Source: Monarcha castaneiventris obscurior
Lineage: Eukaryota; Chordata; Aves; Passeriformes; Monarchidae
NCBI GenBank assembly: GCA_026261815.1
Contig: JAMPIT010000379.1
Span: forward strand, 23,515,001-23,579,000
Length of the DNA stretch: 64,000 bases
Direction of reading: 5' to 3'
Below the pieces are notes generated by a model. That model searched no databases, was not told the origin of the DNA, and saw only the letters and a program-made list of their open reading frames with translations. Within the stretch, counting starts at the first letter, position 1, and each line of letters opens with the position of its first letter. Below are positions 12,001 to 27,000 of the stretch, in pieces. A program made the position numbers and the translations under genes.

Positions 12001-15000
12001 CCTGCTCTGAGGAGCTCCACCAAGGCCAGTGATTTGTGGAGCTACACTGGTGTTATTTTGGCCTCAAAATATTCACCCTAGCAATTGACAGAAAACTGGA
12101 AATGAATCATTCCATCACCCAGGTTATCCAAAGTGTTTTGAAGATAGAAACCCTAACAAAACATTTGGAAATAATTAGCAGTTGTCCTTTCTGGAACTGA
12201 TTCTTTGAAGGGTGTGTGTCATGTAGAATTAAAGTCAGGTTTGTTTTGCTTATAAGTCTGGCAAATGATAGTGCATGGAAACAGAATATTATGGAGTTTG
12301 TTACCTTGTTCCTTCTTTAGGCATCTCATTAAACACAAGTGGTGTGAATAATATTTATTTGTTGGTTAGTTCTTTATAAGCATAATCTTTTTAAATGTGG
12401 AAGGTAAGATGCTGTTCAGGAGTTGGACTTGAGGATCTTCACTGTTTCATTCTATCACAGGATATTCTGGGTTTCTATGAAATCTCTTCTTTCAGCCATG
12501 GGTGGCTTTTTCTTTCAGATTTACATCCCGCCTCTCAAATCACATTCAACTGCTTTTTGGCTTACTACCCCACTCTCCTGATTCCAGAGATCTCTTTCCT
12601 GCTATTCATAGCATCCATATGAACTTCAAATGTCTCCTGCTTCAGTTAAGGTCTTCTGTCAGTCCCTACTCCTTGGCTGGATGACTTCAACAATCTCAGA
12701 TTAATAATTGCACTATTCCACTATATATGTTATATACATAACTGAGGGTGATTTGTCTTGATTTTTCTTCCCTCTTTTTCTGGGAACTGCCAGGAAGCTA
12801 ATCTGGCATTAGTCTGTAAATATATCCCACTTCTCAGGTCCTCAGGTCAAAATTTTATTTCCTTGTCCTTTCTATAAGCTTAATTTCTTATGCAGGCCCA
12901 CTTGACTAACTTGCTGTTTTTATTCTCCAGCTTGACAGTGCACTTTCCTAGTATCACTAAAAAGGCCAGTGAAGTTCTTGTTAACTCTTTATTTTAAGGC
13001 TCAGCATCACAGATAAACTGCTTTTTAAGACAGACAAAAACTACTGCCTGGCAATGGACTGCTGAAGAAAAATGTTCTCTTTGCTGTTAACTGTTGGACT
13101 TGAAAATAAGACGGAGGAAAAATATTTCAGAAGGTGATGTTCTGAGTGAAACATTATTATAGAATAAGGATAATTTTCATGAGTTAATTATATAGCAGGG
13201 ATTCGCGAAGTCCAGCAATGAAATACTTTGGCATTTAAAGAGAAAAAAATGTTTTAAAGTTGCACATTTGTCTTGACCAGAGAATAACCACAGGTGATAT
13301 AAAGCCAGGTTGCATGCCTGACATTTAAGGCAGGAAGAATGGCAAGAATTTGTGGTTACACATTCCCAACATGGCGTTGTGATGACAGATAGTTATGGAT
13401 GCATGAATTGGAATTGTATGCACACACATTCATATTAAAGGATGTGAGGAATGCTACTAATTCAGCAATTAAAGTAGATCCAACAATGAGGGTCTCATTT
13501 TTGACAAGTATCCTCCAAGATCTTGCCATTGTGAATTTCTGAGACACGCATCCAACACCCTGTCAATCTGTTGTGTCAAAATATTTAGAGGAGAGGGCCC
13601 AGAAAATGTCTTCCTTGAAAATTTTGGAGCTCATTAGTGCAATTTCTTGGCGTTTTTTAGAACTTCTTCACATATTATCCTCAGGAGGAAGATGGCCTTT
13701 TAAATTTGTTCATTCCTGAATCATGAGAGGGCTCTGAGAGCTCTCAGGGCTCTGCTATATAGACAATTTTCTACGAAGTAGGAAACCATCTCTTCTGTGA
13801 GAATAATTTTACATCAATGCCTCTAGCTTATGACATCCTAGGGAGATTTTCTATTCTCCCTGCATTAGTGAATATGCTACTGTGAGTTATATTACTTGTG
13901 CTGTAGTTGGTCTCAGTGGGGTGGGAAGAAATTTGCAAATGCTTAATCCATTGAAAGTATGATTACCATATAAATTATTTTAAAAGTGTAATATTTGTAT
14001 CAGTCCCTCTGTTTCCAGGGCTGTTTGCAAACAAATACTGTCTCAACCAGTGCGGATGGAAAGCCTGTGAAAAATTGTACTAAAGAACTACCGTACCACT
14101 TTGTAATCATAGGATCATTTAGGTTGGAAAAGACCTTTAAAGACCACCTAGTCAAACTGTTAACCCAACACTGCCAAGTCTACCCCTAAACCATGTCCCT
14201 AAGTGCATTAAGCAGTTCCTGCTCTATGGCTGTGGTGGTGTTCACTTGAATCCTAAGTTTTGATGAAGGGTGTGCTGAGGATGAATGCACACGTTAGTCA
14301 TCTGTCTGCAGAAGGATGTGGGAGCATGGCCATATCATTCAGTCCTTAGAGCCAGAGCCTCCTCCAGGACTCCAGCATCTTCCCTGCTGAGAAAGCTCCT
14401 GAATGAGCAGGACTTTAATGGGATTCTCCTTTTGGCTGGTGGCTTCACCTTATGCTGGTGGCTGCAGCATTGGCCTCTATCTGAGCAACTCATCACAGCC
14501 TCACATTACAGATCGTACAGAACTGGTCAGTCGAGTCATGTTCATCTCTGCCTTCATTAAGCAACAGCATAACCAGGTAGGAGTTAGATGAACTGCATCC
14601 TGAATTTCCTTCATCCTGATAACCAAATCCATTTATTATGGTAGGAAACAAGACAGCTGTGTTGCAGACAGTTAAATGCAAGGAATCCTACCCATTCAGC
14701 TAAAAGCTGACCGTGTCCTCAGTTTGCAATGAAAAAGGGAAGTGCATAATCTGGTTTCAAACTGGTACAGAAACATTTATTGTCACCATACCTTAGCATT
14801 GCATTGTTAGCCCTAGGTTCAGAAAGTATTCTGCAGTTTATTTATATGCTCTTTCCTACCAAGTGCCAATTTTAGACTGTCACCAATGGTGGATGATTAG
14901 ACCCTATGAAATGGACAGTCTAGATAGAGGCAGCTGCTGTACACAGTCACTGTACCTCTCAGTGCTTCTGATACTTTCTGATATATACAGGAGTTGACAT

Positions 15001-18000
15001 AAATCCATTTTTTCTGCTTGTTTCTTTTCTCCCTCTTTAGAGTTTTTCTTCAAATTACTACAGTACAAGGATACTTTGAAGGTGGATTTTGTTTTGATTT
15101 TTGAAATTAACATTGCCTATAATACATTATTGCTATTCTATCTGTGCTGGAGTATGCAATAACCATCTTGAAGTAAATTGCCAAGGAAAACTTTGATATT
15201 TTTATGACTTCTTTGTTGAACTTTGCAATAATCCATGAATTAAAAAAAAAATCTATCAGATCAACATAACTTCTTTCTACAAGTTTGATGCTAGCCTAAT
15301 TAAAGAAGTACTGACTCCAGGCCAATACAAAGCACTGAAAAGGTGGTTGACTAATGAGAATATGATTGTTTTGGCTCAGGCTCTACAACAATGGCAGTCT
15401 CTGATTACAGTTAAGATGTAAGATACCAGACTGCTGGAGAGGCACTTAACTAGCTTTCTCAGTACTCAGCAGTACTTGAACATTTCTGGCTTCGATTCTT
15501 CCTATGCAGATTTTATATTGTTTTTTTACGCTTTCTGTTTTCTTCTGAGACATAAGAATTTTGCAGGTCTGCAACAGTGATTTAGTTAGATGTGATGAGG
15601 TTCAGGTCTGCAGTTTAACTGGATTGCACTGAAGTGGATTCAGGTGTTGTCAAGGGTTCAGCCTGATTAAGATAGTCTAATTCTTGATCTCTCAGGTTTG
15701 TAGTAGCTCTGTTAGCCTTTCCATGTCCAGGTGAGCTTCTTTATAAATGTATATTGCATTTATAAATCTTAGCATTACTTTCTTATTCGTTAATCAGAAC
15801 TCAATCTCTGTTGCTCATAAAGGTAGTCTTTGCAAATATATGCACAGGAATTTGTATAAAGTGTCATGTTAAAATACAACTGGTGATTGAGGACAGTTTC
15901 AGTTTACTTGTTTGCCTAGCAGCCATCCTGTTGAAGAAATGAAAAATCTTTTACAGTAGTTAGGAATCTTGAAGATGAGGGAGGAAAAGGCTTCTCGACA
16001 GACTCAGGTGACACTCTGTCCTCTGTGAAGCACAAGTTAGTATGGTATGACTTACGTTTTATAATTCATAAAATAACAGTTCTGAGATCTGCTCAAGCAA
16101 AATTCTTGTGGTTGGGCTGAAAGTATTCTATTGTCTCTGGCTTTCGTGGGTTAAGTGAAAGCATCAGAAAGGATAATCTTAACAATGATTGTGCCATTGT
16201 AATATGATCTGTTATTCTGCAAACATGAATAAGAAGCACTGTAGTTCTTGAAACAGGCACCTGTATATCCAGAGGAGGGAAAATACTTTCCATTCTTCTT
16301 CAACACCTTTTATAGAAATATTAGTTAGTCTTTGCTTAAGGCTTCCTCAAGGAAAGAAATATGTGCTTTTTTTACACCAATTAGGTTGGTATAAGAAATC
16401 AAGTAATTTTTACTTTTCTTTTAATTGTAAAATCTGCATGTCTCTTGGCTGCACACATCAATGTAGTATGGAAATAAAAGCGATCATTTCTTGTTAGAAA
16501 ATAATTGAGGAAAAATTTAAATGTGAATGTTTTTTAAAGTTTTTTTAACATTTTAAATTTCTTCTCTAAGTGACTTTAGTTTCAGATATGCTTCTGTCTA
16601 TTTTTTAAAATTGTATTTAAAATTAATCCAAAGTTTTAGTAATCAAATATTGAAAGATGGGGAAGTAATATGAAATCTCACCATTTCTACTGGAAGGAAT
16701 TAATTCCTCAGTAATTTTTATTTGTTATAGAGTTGTTTTAGTCAGCTGTACTCTGATAAATGCCACTTTTAATCAGCCTCCTTGCAAATTATAATTCTCA
16801 CTTATATGATTAGTGGGAGAAAAGCTCTCTGTATGTGACCTCATTAGGGCACCTCATTATGTGAAAGGAAAGGAGGATTTAAAATCTGTGCAGTGAAGAA
16901 GGTGACAAGAATTTGCAATGTGAAAAATAAAATACAGGTTTTCCAAAACAACTGAGTTCATTCTGAATTAAGCTGTTAGCACAAGCAGAAATGCTATTTT
17001 AAGTAACCCTGGAAGGAACCTCTGTGAGCACTGGGATGAGTTGTGCCATGCTGTATGTGGTCTCCCATGGGGAGGCATTATTTTAATTGCTAATTCAGTC
17101 TTCAGTATTTGCCAGTTCAAAGAGTCAAACGTTCACATCTGATAAACCATCTTAGTTTTAAAAAATCTTTATTTCTGATTCATAAAATGCACATTGCTAT
17201 AAAATTTGAAACTAATCACTTCTTTTTGCTCCCCTCCTTACAGAGCATATGGGTTAGTACCTACGTGTTTACAATATGCTTTGCTGCTAATGTGGGACTG
17301 TTGTATGGCGTTGTCTGCACTATAGTAATCGTGATTTTCCGCTTTCCCAGGTAAGAAACAATTCATTGAAATGTTCTACTAGCACATCATTATGTATTCT
17401 TTCTGCATATTGCTTCACAGTCAGGATAGACATACGGTATACTAAATTTAACAACTAAACTTCAGTTTTTTAGTTGCAGAAAATTGCAAGATAAGACAAT
17501 TCAAAAGGAAAAGACACATCTGTGCATTCACTGTAAACTAAGGATCTCTAAAACATTTGATAAAATGACATTATTTTGTGATTTCTCTTATTATTACACA
17601 TCTGTATAATTCATTATGTGAAGCTAGCACAAAATCAACAGGAAGATTAATAATATTTTTTCCCATTAGATATTTATTTGCTCCTTAAGGAGAAAGTATG
17701 TCTGGGAAGCTTTAATAACTAAAAGCCTTTATAAACCTCTAGGTACTATGTTACACAGGAGTTGGTAGTTGACAATTGCACTGCTAATACAGATTAATGA
17801 AACATAACTGTACAACTATTCTAATGTCTAACAAAAAGTATAAATTTGTGTATGAATTAGAAAAGTCAGGATAAATAAACTAGAGCAATCAGAAGTTCTT
17901 TTTTTAAAAAATGTATTACAGTTGCTACTTTGGATCATGAGTGAAGGGAAATATAGCTGAGGTTCATGACTGAGTTGTGCTACAGAATTAATTCACAGCT

Positions 18001-21000
18001 CACCAGTCCTGGAAATTACTTGCTGCCTGCATGCAGTTGTTTGCATCAACATCGAATCCCACTGAAATTAAGCACAATATAGACAGCTCGATTAAATGCT
18101 TGTTAAAGTTAATGGTGTTAGACATTTGTGCACAGCTCTGTTCTCATAGAATAAGTTGCAGAACCAGCATGAAAATAGTTCACAATTTCAAGGCAGTTAA
18201 AAATTATGGGAGATAGTTTCTGCTTGAACAAGGTAGGAGCCTTAAAACTGGTACAGCACAGATGGGGTTAAGAGGATAACCTGTAGTAAGCCATACAGTC
18301 ATGAGCAAAAGTGTTAGCAGGAGTGAAGCAAGGTAAATGCCATGGATTATTTATTGTAAAGTTTCTGTTCAGAAGACAGAGTATTGGATGTGGTACATAT
18401 TATGTATCAGAATGTATCAAAACCAGCAGCAGCTCCATTTATGCAAAGATGAGAGAACAGCTGATGTTTGCAAGGCTCATTTATCCAGCCCCAATACCTG
18501 CAAATACTCCTTGTGTATTGGTGCATCTGTCTCACAGGATAGGTAGCTTCGCAGTACTCTGCAGTTAAACCTGTTCCTGCAAAGGATGTACTGAGTCAGA
18601 AGATCCTACACTGATCTCCCTTTCCAAGGCAACTTTCTCTTTTCACTGTGTAGAGAGCATAGGAATACCGGCCCTTTCCAGTAAATCCCCAATTTTGATA
18701 GCTAGAGTGCAATGTTCTGCTTCTTAAAGATGTGTCAATTTCAATGACAAATATCTTTATTTTTCATGACCCACAGCTATTCTACCTATTTATTTTCCCT
18801 CTCCTTACAATATGATTTTGGAGGTAAAAAATATTAATTAAACTTCTTAACTTTTGAAGCTATAGGTTATATATGAGCTACCTTGACTTGAAAATAGCTC
18901 TCTGGCCAGCTAATGTCAATTAAAATTAAGATTTTCTTCACCAGAGAATTTAATTTTTCATATTTTCAAAATGATATCATAATTCTAAAATGAGATTTTT
19001 ACTCTTTAAGTGGACGGTTATCAGAAAAAAATAAGATCTATAATCACAAAAATACACAGATTGCATTGTCAGCTCTTTAAACTGCTATGCTGTAGTTTGG
19101 GGTGTGTGTCTTTTTGATTCTGTTCAAGGCTTCTAATGATTTACTGTACAGATTTCTCTCTATGTATTGATTACAGAGCAAAGACACTGAATTTGAAAAA
19201 TATGAAAGAGGTGGAATATAAATACAAAGCAGAAGATAACTGTGTAAGTTAATTTCTTTTTTAACCTTTTTTGTGTGTGTGTTTCACTAATTCAGATTTG
19301 TTTGTTTTCTCTAGTTAGTTACCAGATTGTAATCAAGGAATCAAGGGAATGTGTTTATGATATGACTACTTGAAATCTAAAGCCAATATAATATTATAAA
19401 AACAAAACTAGTTGGCCATCAGAAACTGGAGTATTTTCAAGGTTCTGCTGCTTGTCTGCAAAGTGAAGTTAGGCAAGTCCTCTTAGATCTATCTATCTTA
19501 GTTTATTTGTCACTTTTAGTTATGAATTGCTCTTTCTAAAAGTTTCTTAATTCCTAAATTTAAGGAAATATCTTGCCTGGAATGGCAAGGGCAATCTGAG
19601 CAGACAATACCAGTCTCCATATTCTTATCACATTTCCTAAAAGTCCTTTGGTATTCTCATCATCCCCAATCTCTTTTCTGAAACCATTTCTGCCACCAAC
19701 CCCTCGTGACCAGACTGTCCCAGAGGACACCATGTGGCTGGGCAAAGAGGGGCAGCACCACAGAGTTGTCACAGACTGCTTCACACATCTCATCACCCTG
19801 TGCACATCAAAAATGGATGGAAGAATCTCTCCCAAAGACAGCGCCTTTAAAATTTGACTTCTTACAAACTTAAAGCAACCACTCAGATTCTTCTGGTTGT
19901 TTTCATTGCAATTATAATCAAAGTTGCTTTTGCTCAGGTCTGTGGTAAGAAGAGAAGGGTAATGACCCAGAGAGGTGAATTCCCTCCTCCACGATGAAAT
20001 GGGTAGGTCAGCAGCCAAGAGAGAAGTAGAACCATGTGTCCTTTGAGCACAGAGCCCCATCACTGGGACATCCTGCCTTCACCGTGTCAGTTTCTCCTAC
20101 GTCCTTTTTCCTTTCCTAGTGCTTATGAAGGATCTTATGTTTCAGTAAGCCACATGCTCAGCAGTTACTGCTTCACCATTAAGCAGCTTTTCTTTAAAGA
20201 ATATATTATTTCTGGCAAATGTCTTACATCAGAGCTATCTTGGGCTCAAAATCTGAACTTCCAAGGGCTCAAGGGCATTTACTGTTTTGGCATGCTGAGC
20301 AATGTTAGAATGTGAAAGGTACATAAGAATGGGGAGGACTCTGAAATGTGAATTAAAAACACTGTTGTTGAGGCTGGCCCAGCTGTCAATTATTAGATCA
20401 CTTTTCATTCTTAGTAAAGATGTTGGAGTAACTTTGTCAGAGATGGGTAATCAAAATTTGATTTGCCTGCTATTTTTCATATCGGTTCATATCATGAAGC
20501 ACTTTGTACAAATGCCTGTACTTTTTTTTTTTTAAGCAATCTGCTCCCCTGCTTTCCCCCCCCCCCCCCTTATTCAGTAAGATTAACGCCAGTAACCTAG
20601 TAATAGCAAACTAGTGTCTGCAGACAGTGGGGAAAATAACATTATGTTAGAGAAGCAAATTGCTCAAGAGCTTATTACACAAAACAAAGAAGGAAAATAT
20701 GCCTTTAATTGAATTTAGTCACTGGGTTGCAGCAAGCATTTAGGGTAATTTTTAATGTATGAATGTTAGACTGATACAAGTTTCCCTGGTAAATAACAGA
20801 TTAGACATAAACAACAGGACTTTTAAATACGAAAATATGCAAGCTTAATGATCTACCCTGCCATTAAGGTCTGTGGATTTATAGGGGTTATTTCATCAAT
20901 AAGAGAAAAGACACTTTAATGTGGAAAAAATCAAAGGGTATTTAGAAGCTTATGTGAAACACATTTCTCTCCGGCGTTCACTGGCACTGAACTCGTACCC

Positions 21001-24000
21001 AAGCAGAGCCAGTGCTGTGCAGAGTGTGTAGGGCAGTTGCCCAGGGCCTTCTAACTGGTGGCAGGGACATGTGAGATAAATTTCCTGCTTTCTTTGCAAG
21101 GACACAACAAAGAGGAAGTTGATTTTTCTCTGAACAGTTCTTGTTGACAAAGAATCAAACCAGACCCAGGAATAACTGGCTGGTCAATTTTAGACACAGT
21201 TGCCTTGTCCATTCTGGACAAAAAAAGTTATACCTAAGTCTACTATCTGTTTGATCTGGCCTTATGGTTTGACCCTTTCAAGTGTTGTACCTTGTATTTT
21301 TGGATGCTTGATCACAGCAGGATTTGATCTTTGCACATCAGTCTTCCCCTTTTTCTTATTTTTTATCTTCTACTTTGCCAGTGCTGCTATGGCACTGAAG
21401 TGTCCTCTTGTCTCCACACCAAGCTGTGTATAACACAGTTTTTATGGGAATTTGTGGGATGTCAGAGTATTTCTCCATTCAAGCATATACCGTCCTCTGT
21501 TCTGCCCTTCAGAGCTTTATTCCATATAAACAGAGACATTTTAACTGTGTGTAGAGCTTTGCCACTTGTCTGACTGGGGCATGTCAGTGATGTGGTATTT
21601 ACTGCAATCACACTCATAAGTAAACTCTGCAAATTCCCTATGCATAGTCTGGGGTTCTTTGCCTCAGTTTGGGATGTTTGAAATGTTTCCTTTATTTGAT
21701 GGTCGCTGTGGTGGTGTCTGATAGATCATCTCATTCCCAGAAGTCTGAACAGCAGCCTACAATAAGGAGATAGTTTATGTGGTTTGTGGTGAAGATTTCC
21801 ATTCTCGTTTTGCTTGAAAGTCTGTTAGGAAAACTGCATATCTTCAATGCAATCGCCAAAAATATTACTTCAGAAATGGTCTGTGTCAGCTCCACTTACT
21901 TGTGTTTGACTGTGACCTTGTTACATGACTTTTGTTAGGAAGAAGAGAGGCTTTTTTGACCTATATTCTCTTGCAAAATCTTGGTTTATTACTTCCATTG
22001 CCACACAACCTGTGGAAAATTGTGAGTTCAGTAGAATTAACTTAATTCTACCTCCTACAAAACCAGGATTTAAGCATGTCTTCCTGCTGTCCAATATATT
22101 TATATATAAATATTAATTTTCTTACTGGCTTTTGAAGATGTACTTTTATAAGTACACCTTGAGAGTTAACAGCACTTGTTTTGTGCAAAATGTCTCCCAC
22201 TTGTGCCTGGGGGCTTCTGAACATTATCTGGTGTCCTTCCAAACTTTTTCTGCTGTGTAACATTTATGTTTTGAGCTACACAGGCTGACTGAAGGTACTG
22301 GTAAACTGCTTGTAGCTTATTCAGTGAAATGCAGAGACAGGATCAAGGTCAACTGATAGTTTGCATGTAGATTATCATGTTGGTTGCAGATATGTGGTGG
22401 TAAAGCTTTAAAAGTGTCACTCAAGGTTGATCTGGATCCACCAACTATTTTCATAGAGAACTATCTGTACTAAGGTCATCTTCAGATGAACAAGACAAAT
22501 ATTGTGAGCTTTCCCCAAACCACCTGCAGGGTTTGACCTAAATCCTTGTGTACTTTTTTCAAGACATGTTTGTCTAATAAAATATGCTACCTGTCTGCAA
22601 ATGTTACCTTGTCTATGCTAGGGGACCACACCAACTGAAATAGTGCTATTATAATTGTTAGCTCATAGTTCTTAGTATTATGCCTTATAACATGTATGCT
22701 TTTTCTCATGCTAACTAAAATGATAGAAAATTTTCAATATATATTCCTTATATTTCCAGTCTTCAGTTATGTGTGAAGACTGATCAATAGAATTATCTGT
22801 TAAATCAGTCTCACAATCCAAAGCTCCTCCTGGGTTAATTTACAGGTATTTTCAGGATTTTTAAAGAAATTAGTCTGGGGTTTGGTCTCCAAATCCAAGA
22901 TGACCTTTTCAGCATTATGTTTATTTCATTCCACAGGAATCATTAAAACAGGTAAAAATAGTTTCAGTCAACAGCCCGTTAGTCTTTTTGAATGCCAGAA
23001 AATTTCATGCTGACCTGTTAAAGATAATCCAGAAGGATGGCATGAGCAGCCAGGTATGTGATATTGTAAATGAGGTGGGATGTGCTTTAAGCTTCAGTAA
23101 TCACCATGACTGGGTTGAAGATCGTGTTTGGTTTCGTTGCATTTCTTAGAGAATGCAACCAGATACTGAAACAGGTATAAAAAAGTAACATTAGAAATTA
23201 TTCATTTAGAATAAAGCTAATCCTAATCTTAATCAGATTCAATATGGATTATTCTCATATTACTACTTGAAAACAATATCTCTAGTATTTCTGCATGTGA
23301 TCCTGTAAGATACATTAAAGCACTGATCCAAAACTCCACAATTTCTGTGAGAATTTACATAACCTCAGCTAATGTAAGACTGGGATTTAGACAATGAGTA
23401 GCTTTCATATTTCAAAAAATATGCTTGAATAAAGTGTGATTTTATTTTTTTCTGGAAATAAGTCCATGGCAGATGGACACTTCGTTTCTAACTATAAGTA
23501 ATTTGCAGAGAATTAGGAAGAAAGTGGCTACTTTTTTTCTCAAAGGTGTTGTTTCTTTTTCCTCTTTTGCACTGACTGTATTAGAAAAATGAACAGTATA
23601 CCAATTACATATAACACATTTTTGGAGACTATCCCCATAAATTTAGTATTTTCCAAGTTTATCAGCACATAACTACTTCAGCTTCCCACAACACTTCCTC
23701 AAAGGCAAAAAATAAATTATCATTTTTCTTTCAGTACCATGAAGACATTCCAATACTATACAATGCTTACTGTAGACAATTTCATCCAGTTTGGCAAACT
23801 GGGCTGAGAAAATCACAGCCATGCCTTAGATGGGTTGTTAAGACAGCAACATGTGTCTACTACGTCTGCTGTCCCTTGACAAAGAGTTGTGCTACCCATA
23901 TGTGCATTGATGAGTGGAAATTCAGCTCAGAAAATGTGATGCTTTTTTCCCTTGGTTTTGCTAGGCTGACTGATTTGGATTAGTATGATAAAAAGCCTCC

Positions 24001-27000
24001 AAACAGAGAGAAATTAGTTAGGATTTGCATGGAATGAATTTGAATCAATTCAATAAGTTAATTTAATAATTTATACATTACTTATAAGGGAGATTTTATC
24101 CTTTGTCTCTTCTGTAAGGTACTCAGCAGTACAGCTGCTTGAAATACTGTGCTTTTTTAAAAATTTCTGTTGTTGAATAAATGTCTTTCTGTAGCACATA
24201 ATGGGTGTGAAAAAAATGCAGTTTCATTTTTTTTTCTGTGCTCTGTTTCTAGTTTTAACTCATGTTTCTTCTGAAAACTTGCATATTGAAATAACTATTA
24301 TAAAAATTCTCCAGATAAATGTAATTCTTAAATAAATTTACATGTCAAAAATATTCTTACTAAAATATTAGTGTAGCAGATGAGATAGCAGCAAGTAGAA
24401 AATTAATCAAAAGTTAATATTATAAAATCACTGCCTAGAATATTTCTTTTCAAGAATATCTCTCCCATCTTTTGACCACTTCTTAACCACAAAAGCATTG
24501 TGTCCAAAATATGCTTTCTAGTGAATCCAAACATGACAGAGCTTGAGTCAGCTAAAAAAAAATGCAAAATATCAGTTTGAGTGTGTGCCTCCGTATTCTT
24601 CTAAAGTTATACCAGAAAATATTATACATCCAATAGGCTGTTGCGTAGCACATGATTTTGGAGAGAATGAGTTAACTTTGATACTGAGAAACAGAATTCT
24701 TATGTATTGCATTGATTTTCTCTTGTTACTGTGCAATGGACTAGTTTTCCTTGGTATGTTAATCATTTGTTGCTTTTATTTCAGTGCGAGCAGAACACAT
24801 TGCTCTGTTCATTTTCCAATGGAAGTTGTCATGGTGAGTTTATTACCCGCAAATTTTATTAAAACCAAGATGGATGTAAGTGTGCAATGGCTCCACATTT
24901 TTCTATGTATTTCTAGGTGCACACAAGTTTTATGGAAACAAATATTTTCCGTTAGACCAAACATTCAATGAAGCGTGAATGCTAAACAATCTTAAACTAT
25001 GCTAACTTTGGCCTAACAAGTCCTGGTTTTCATTCTGTTTTTGACTGAATTTTTAAGATTTCAAAAGCAGGGAACCCCAAGAAAATGCCTTTTCTACAGG
25101 AGTGGAAGGTTCTAGTGGATGCCTCATTGCCTATCACAGTGGGGTTGGAATGAGATGATCTTTAAGGTCCCTTCCAACCCAAACCATTCGCTGATTCTGT
25201 GTCCCTGCTTGTTGCACTGGAATGACTGTGTGTGTAAAGAGACATGCACATAGTGGGGGAAACACTTCCCATGTTGTTGCTTGGACTGATCCTCAGACCA
25301 GGCTGAGACAGAGACTGTTTTGCTAAGCTCTGGTCTTGGGTATTTTTGCATTCACAATAAGTATGAAAAAGTTAAAGTAAGATTAGAACCATATCAAATC
25401 TTTGTGATCTCTAAAGCCACATAAGACAAAATCTCAGAAAATATCAACTGAACTTTTAGTGATGCCATAACCACCACTCTTATACAGTATATCTATACAA
25501 TACAGTCTCAATACAATATACAATAAAAAAACTCTAGAGGTTTTCTTTCAATTAAGCTGGATAACTCCACTCTTTCCACATTTTGTAACACTTAAATCAA
25601 ACCAGAGCACATACATTCCCGTGGGAGAGCTGCAGCAAACTTTTGCAGTAGATACTTTATACAGATGACTTCATTGTGGCTAGAATTAGAACACTGTTTA
25701 TTTAAAACACTTATAAGTATTAAGGCCACAGTAGAAAATCTGATTTGGAGGCTGTTGTCTGATTGTTTGTGTTTGTTAGCTAGACTCAGGACATTTTTAT
25801 CACAGTACAGTTGTTTAGTTTTCTTGGGGGTGACAGAGTGCTTTGCTGTAGCATAGCAATCTATGAAAATGGCTACTGAAGATTACATTCTATTTTATTG
25901 ACTATATTGTAAAATACTGTGTCTGAGAAGGTCTTACCAGTACATATTTCAGTCATCTTGAAGATGAACTGGTTTCTCATATTACAAAAGCAACAGAAAA
26001 CACAAGACCTCTTTTCTGAAAGCCTAAGTCCTGCCTTGAGGACTTAAATGCTGTTTACTTGTACCAACAAGTCTATGGTGATTCTTCATGGGGTCTTTAA
26101 AACAACAAAGAGAGATAAAAAAGAAAAATCTCAATAAAGAGATAAGCAAAATGTGGAGCTTAAATTTTCAAGAAGGAGGGGAACATGAGGACACAATCCT
26201 TAAGCCTTATGGCAGCTGTCCTGGAAAGCATGGAAATTTATGCCTTTGTCAGAATCCTTCCTTTCTCCCTGTGGGGAATACTGTCTGTATCAGCACCAAA
26301 TGGAACAACTGCTCTTGCTCATGCCACTGATACAAAGAGGGTGCAGGTCTTTACCTACCCCCTTATTTAGAGGCCAGGCAGCCTCTATTGCAATTCAGGA
26401 TGCAGTGGGGAATTATTACACTGAGCCTGGGAGATCACATGAACTCTTTCTGGGTTTCTATCACAGTAATTTCAGGCAGGAGGTTCCCCTTAAAATTCTA
26501 TATTTCTCTTCGTATGTATCTATTCATGTATGTTGGACAGTACAAAGACAGAAAATGTCTGGAGATGCAAGTCCAAAAGTCTTCGGCTCTCAAACTACTG
26601 TCAGAAAGGAATTACCACCATTATAAATTTGCATAATGGGGAAATTCCAAGTCCCCTCAATAGTTTAAAATCTTTACCTCTGCTCTACCAAAGCCATTTA
26701 GACTAACTCATCTTTACAATCAGAATTCCTTTCCTTCATATTTTCCTTTTCTTTTTTTTTCAGTTGCGTGCATTATGATAACAAACATTTGCTCACAGAA
26801 CAATGTAAATAACATGTGCATTATTTTCTAGTTTTTCCCTTTATGAATGCCAGGAATCATTTATCTGTGTGCTAGTTCAGGATGCATTTAGAACAGAGTA
26901 TGTTTCAATTAAACAAAAGATGGCCTGAGGTTGAAGGATGAGTATAAGACCTGTGCAAATCTCACTAACACAATTTCCTTCTCCAGCATCAATATGTCAT

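Larger units (their letters stand above)
9994..17243 (+). other. Longest SLC26A7 intron (7250 bases)
   Basis: A phase 0 intron from GTAAGT to TTACAG. It holds an LTR ending at 11568 and an antisense CR1 piece at about 14106-14205. The remainder (9994-11200, 11570-14100, 14210-17243) is unique, AT-rich and featureless to my reading. Confidence 0.83.

Noticed and set aside
23141..23176. Candidate microexon around ATACTGAAACAG before GTATAA
   Set aside because: The stretch after the better acceptor is 25 bases and breaks the frame. The in-frame 12-base version lacks a pyrimidine tract directly before it.
23734..23775. Candidate microexon after TTTCTTTCAG at 23734-23743
   Set aside because: The acceptor is good, and YHEDIP is faintly like the mammalian segment, but no in-frame donor follows.
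24543..24971. 142-codon + frame overlapping an SLC26A7 exon
   Set aside because: It is in a different frame from the CEQNTLL exon, which is supported by splice sites, phase and family similarity.
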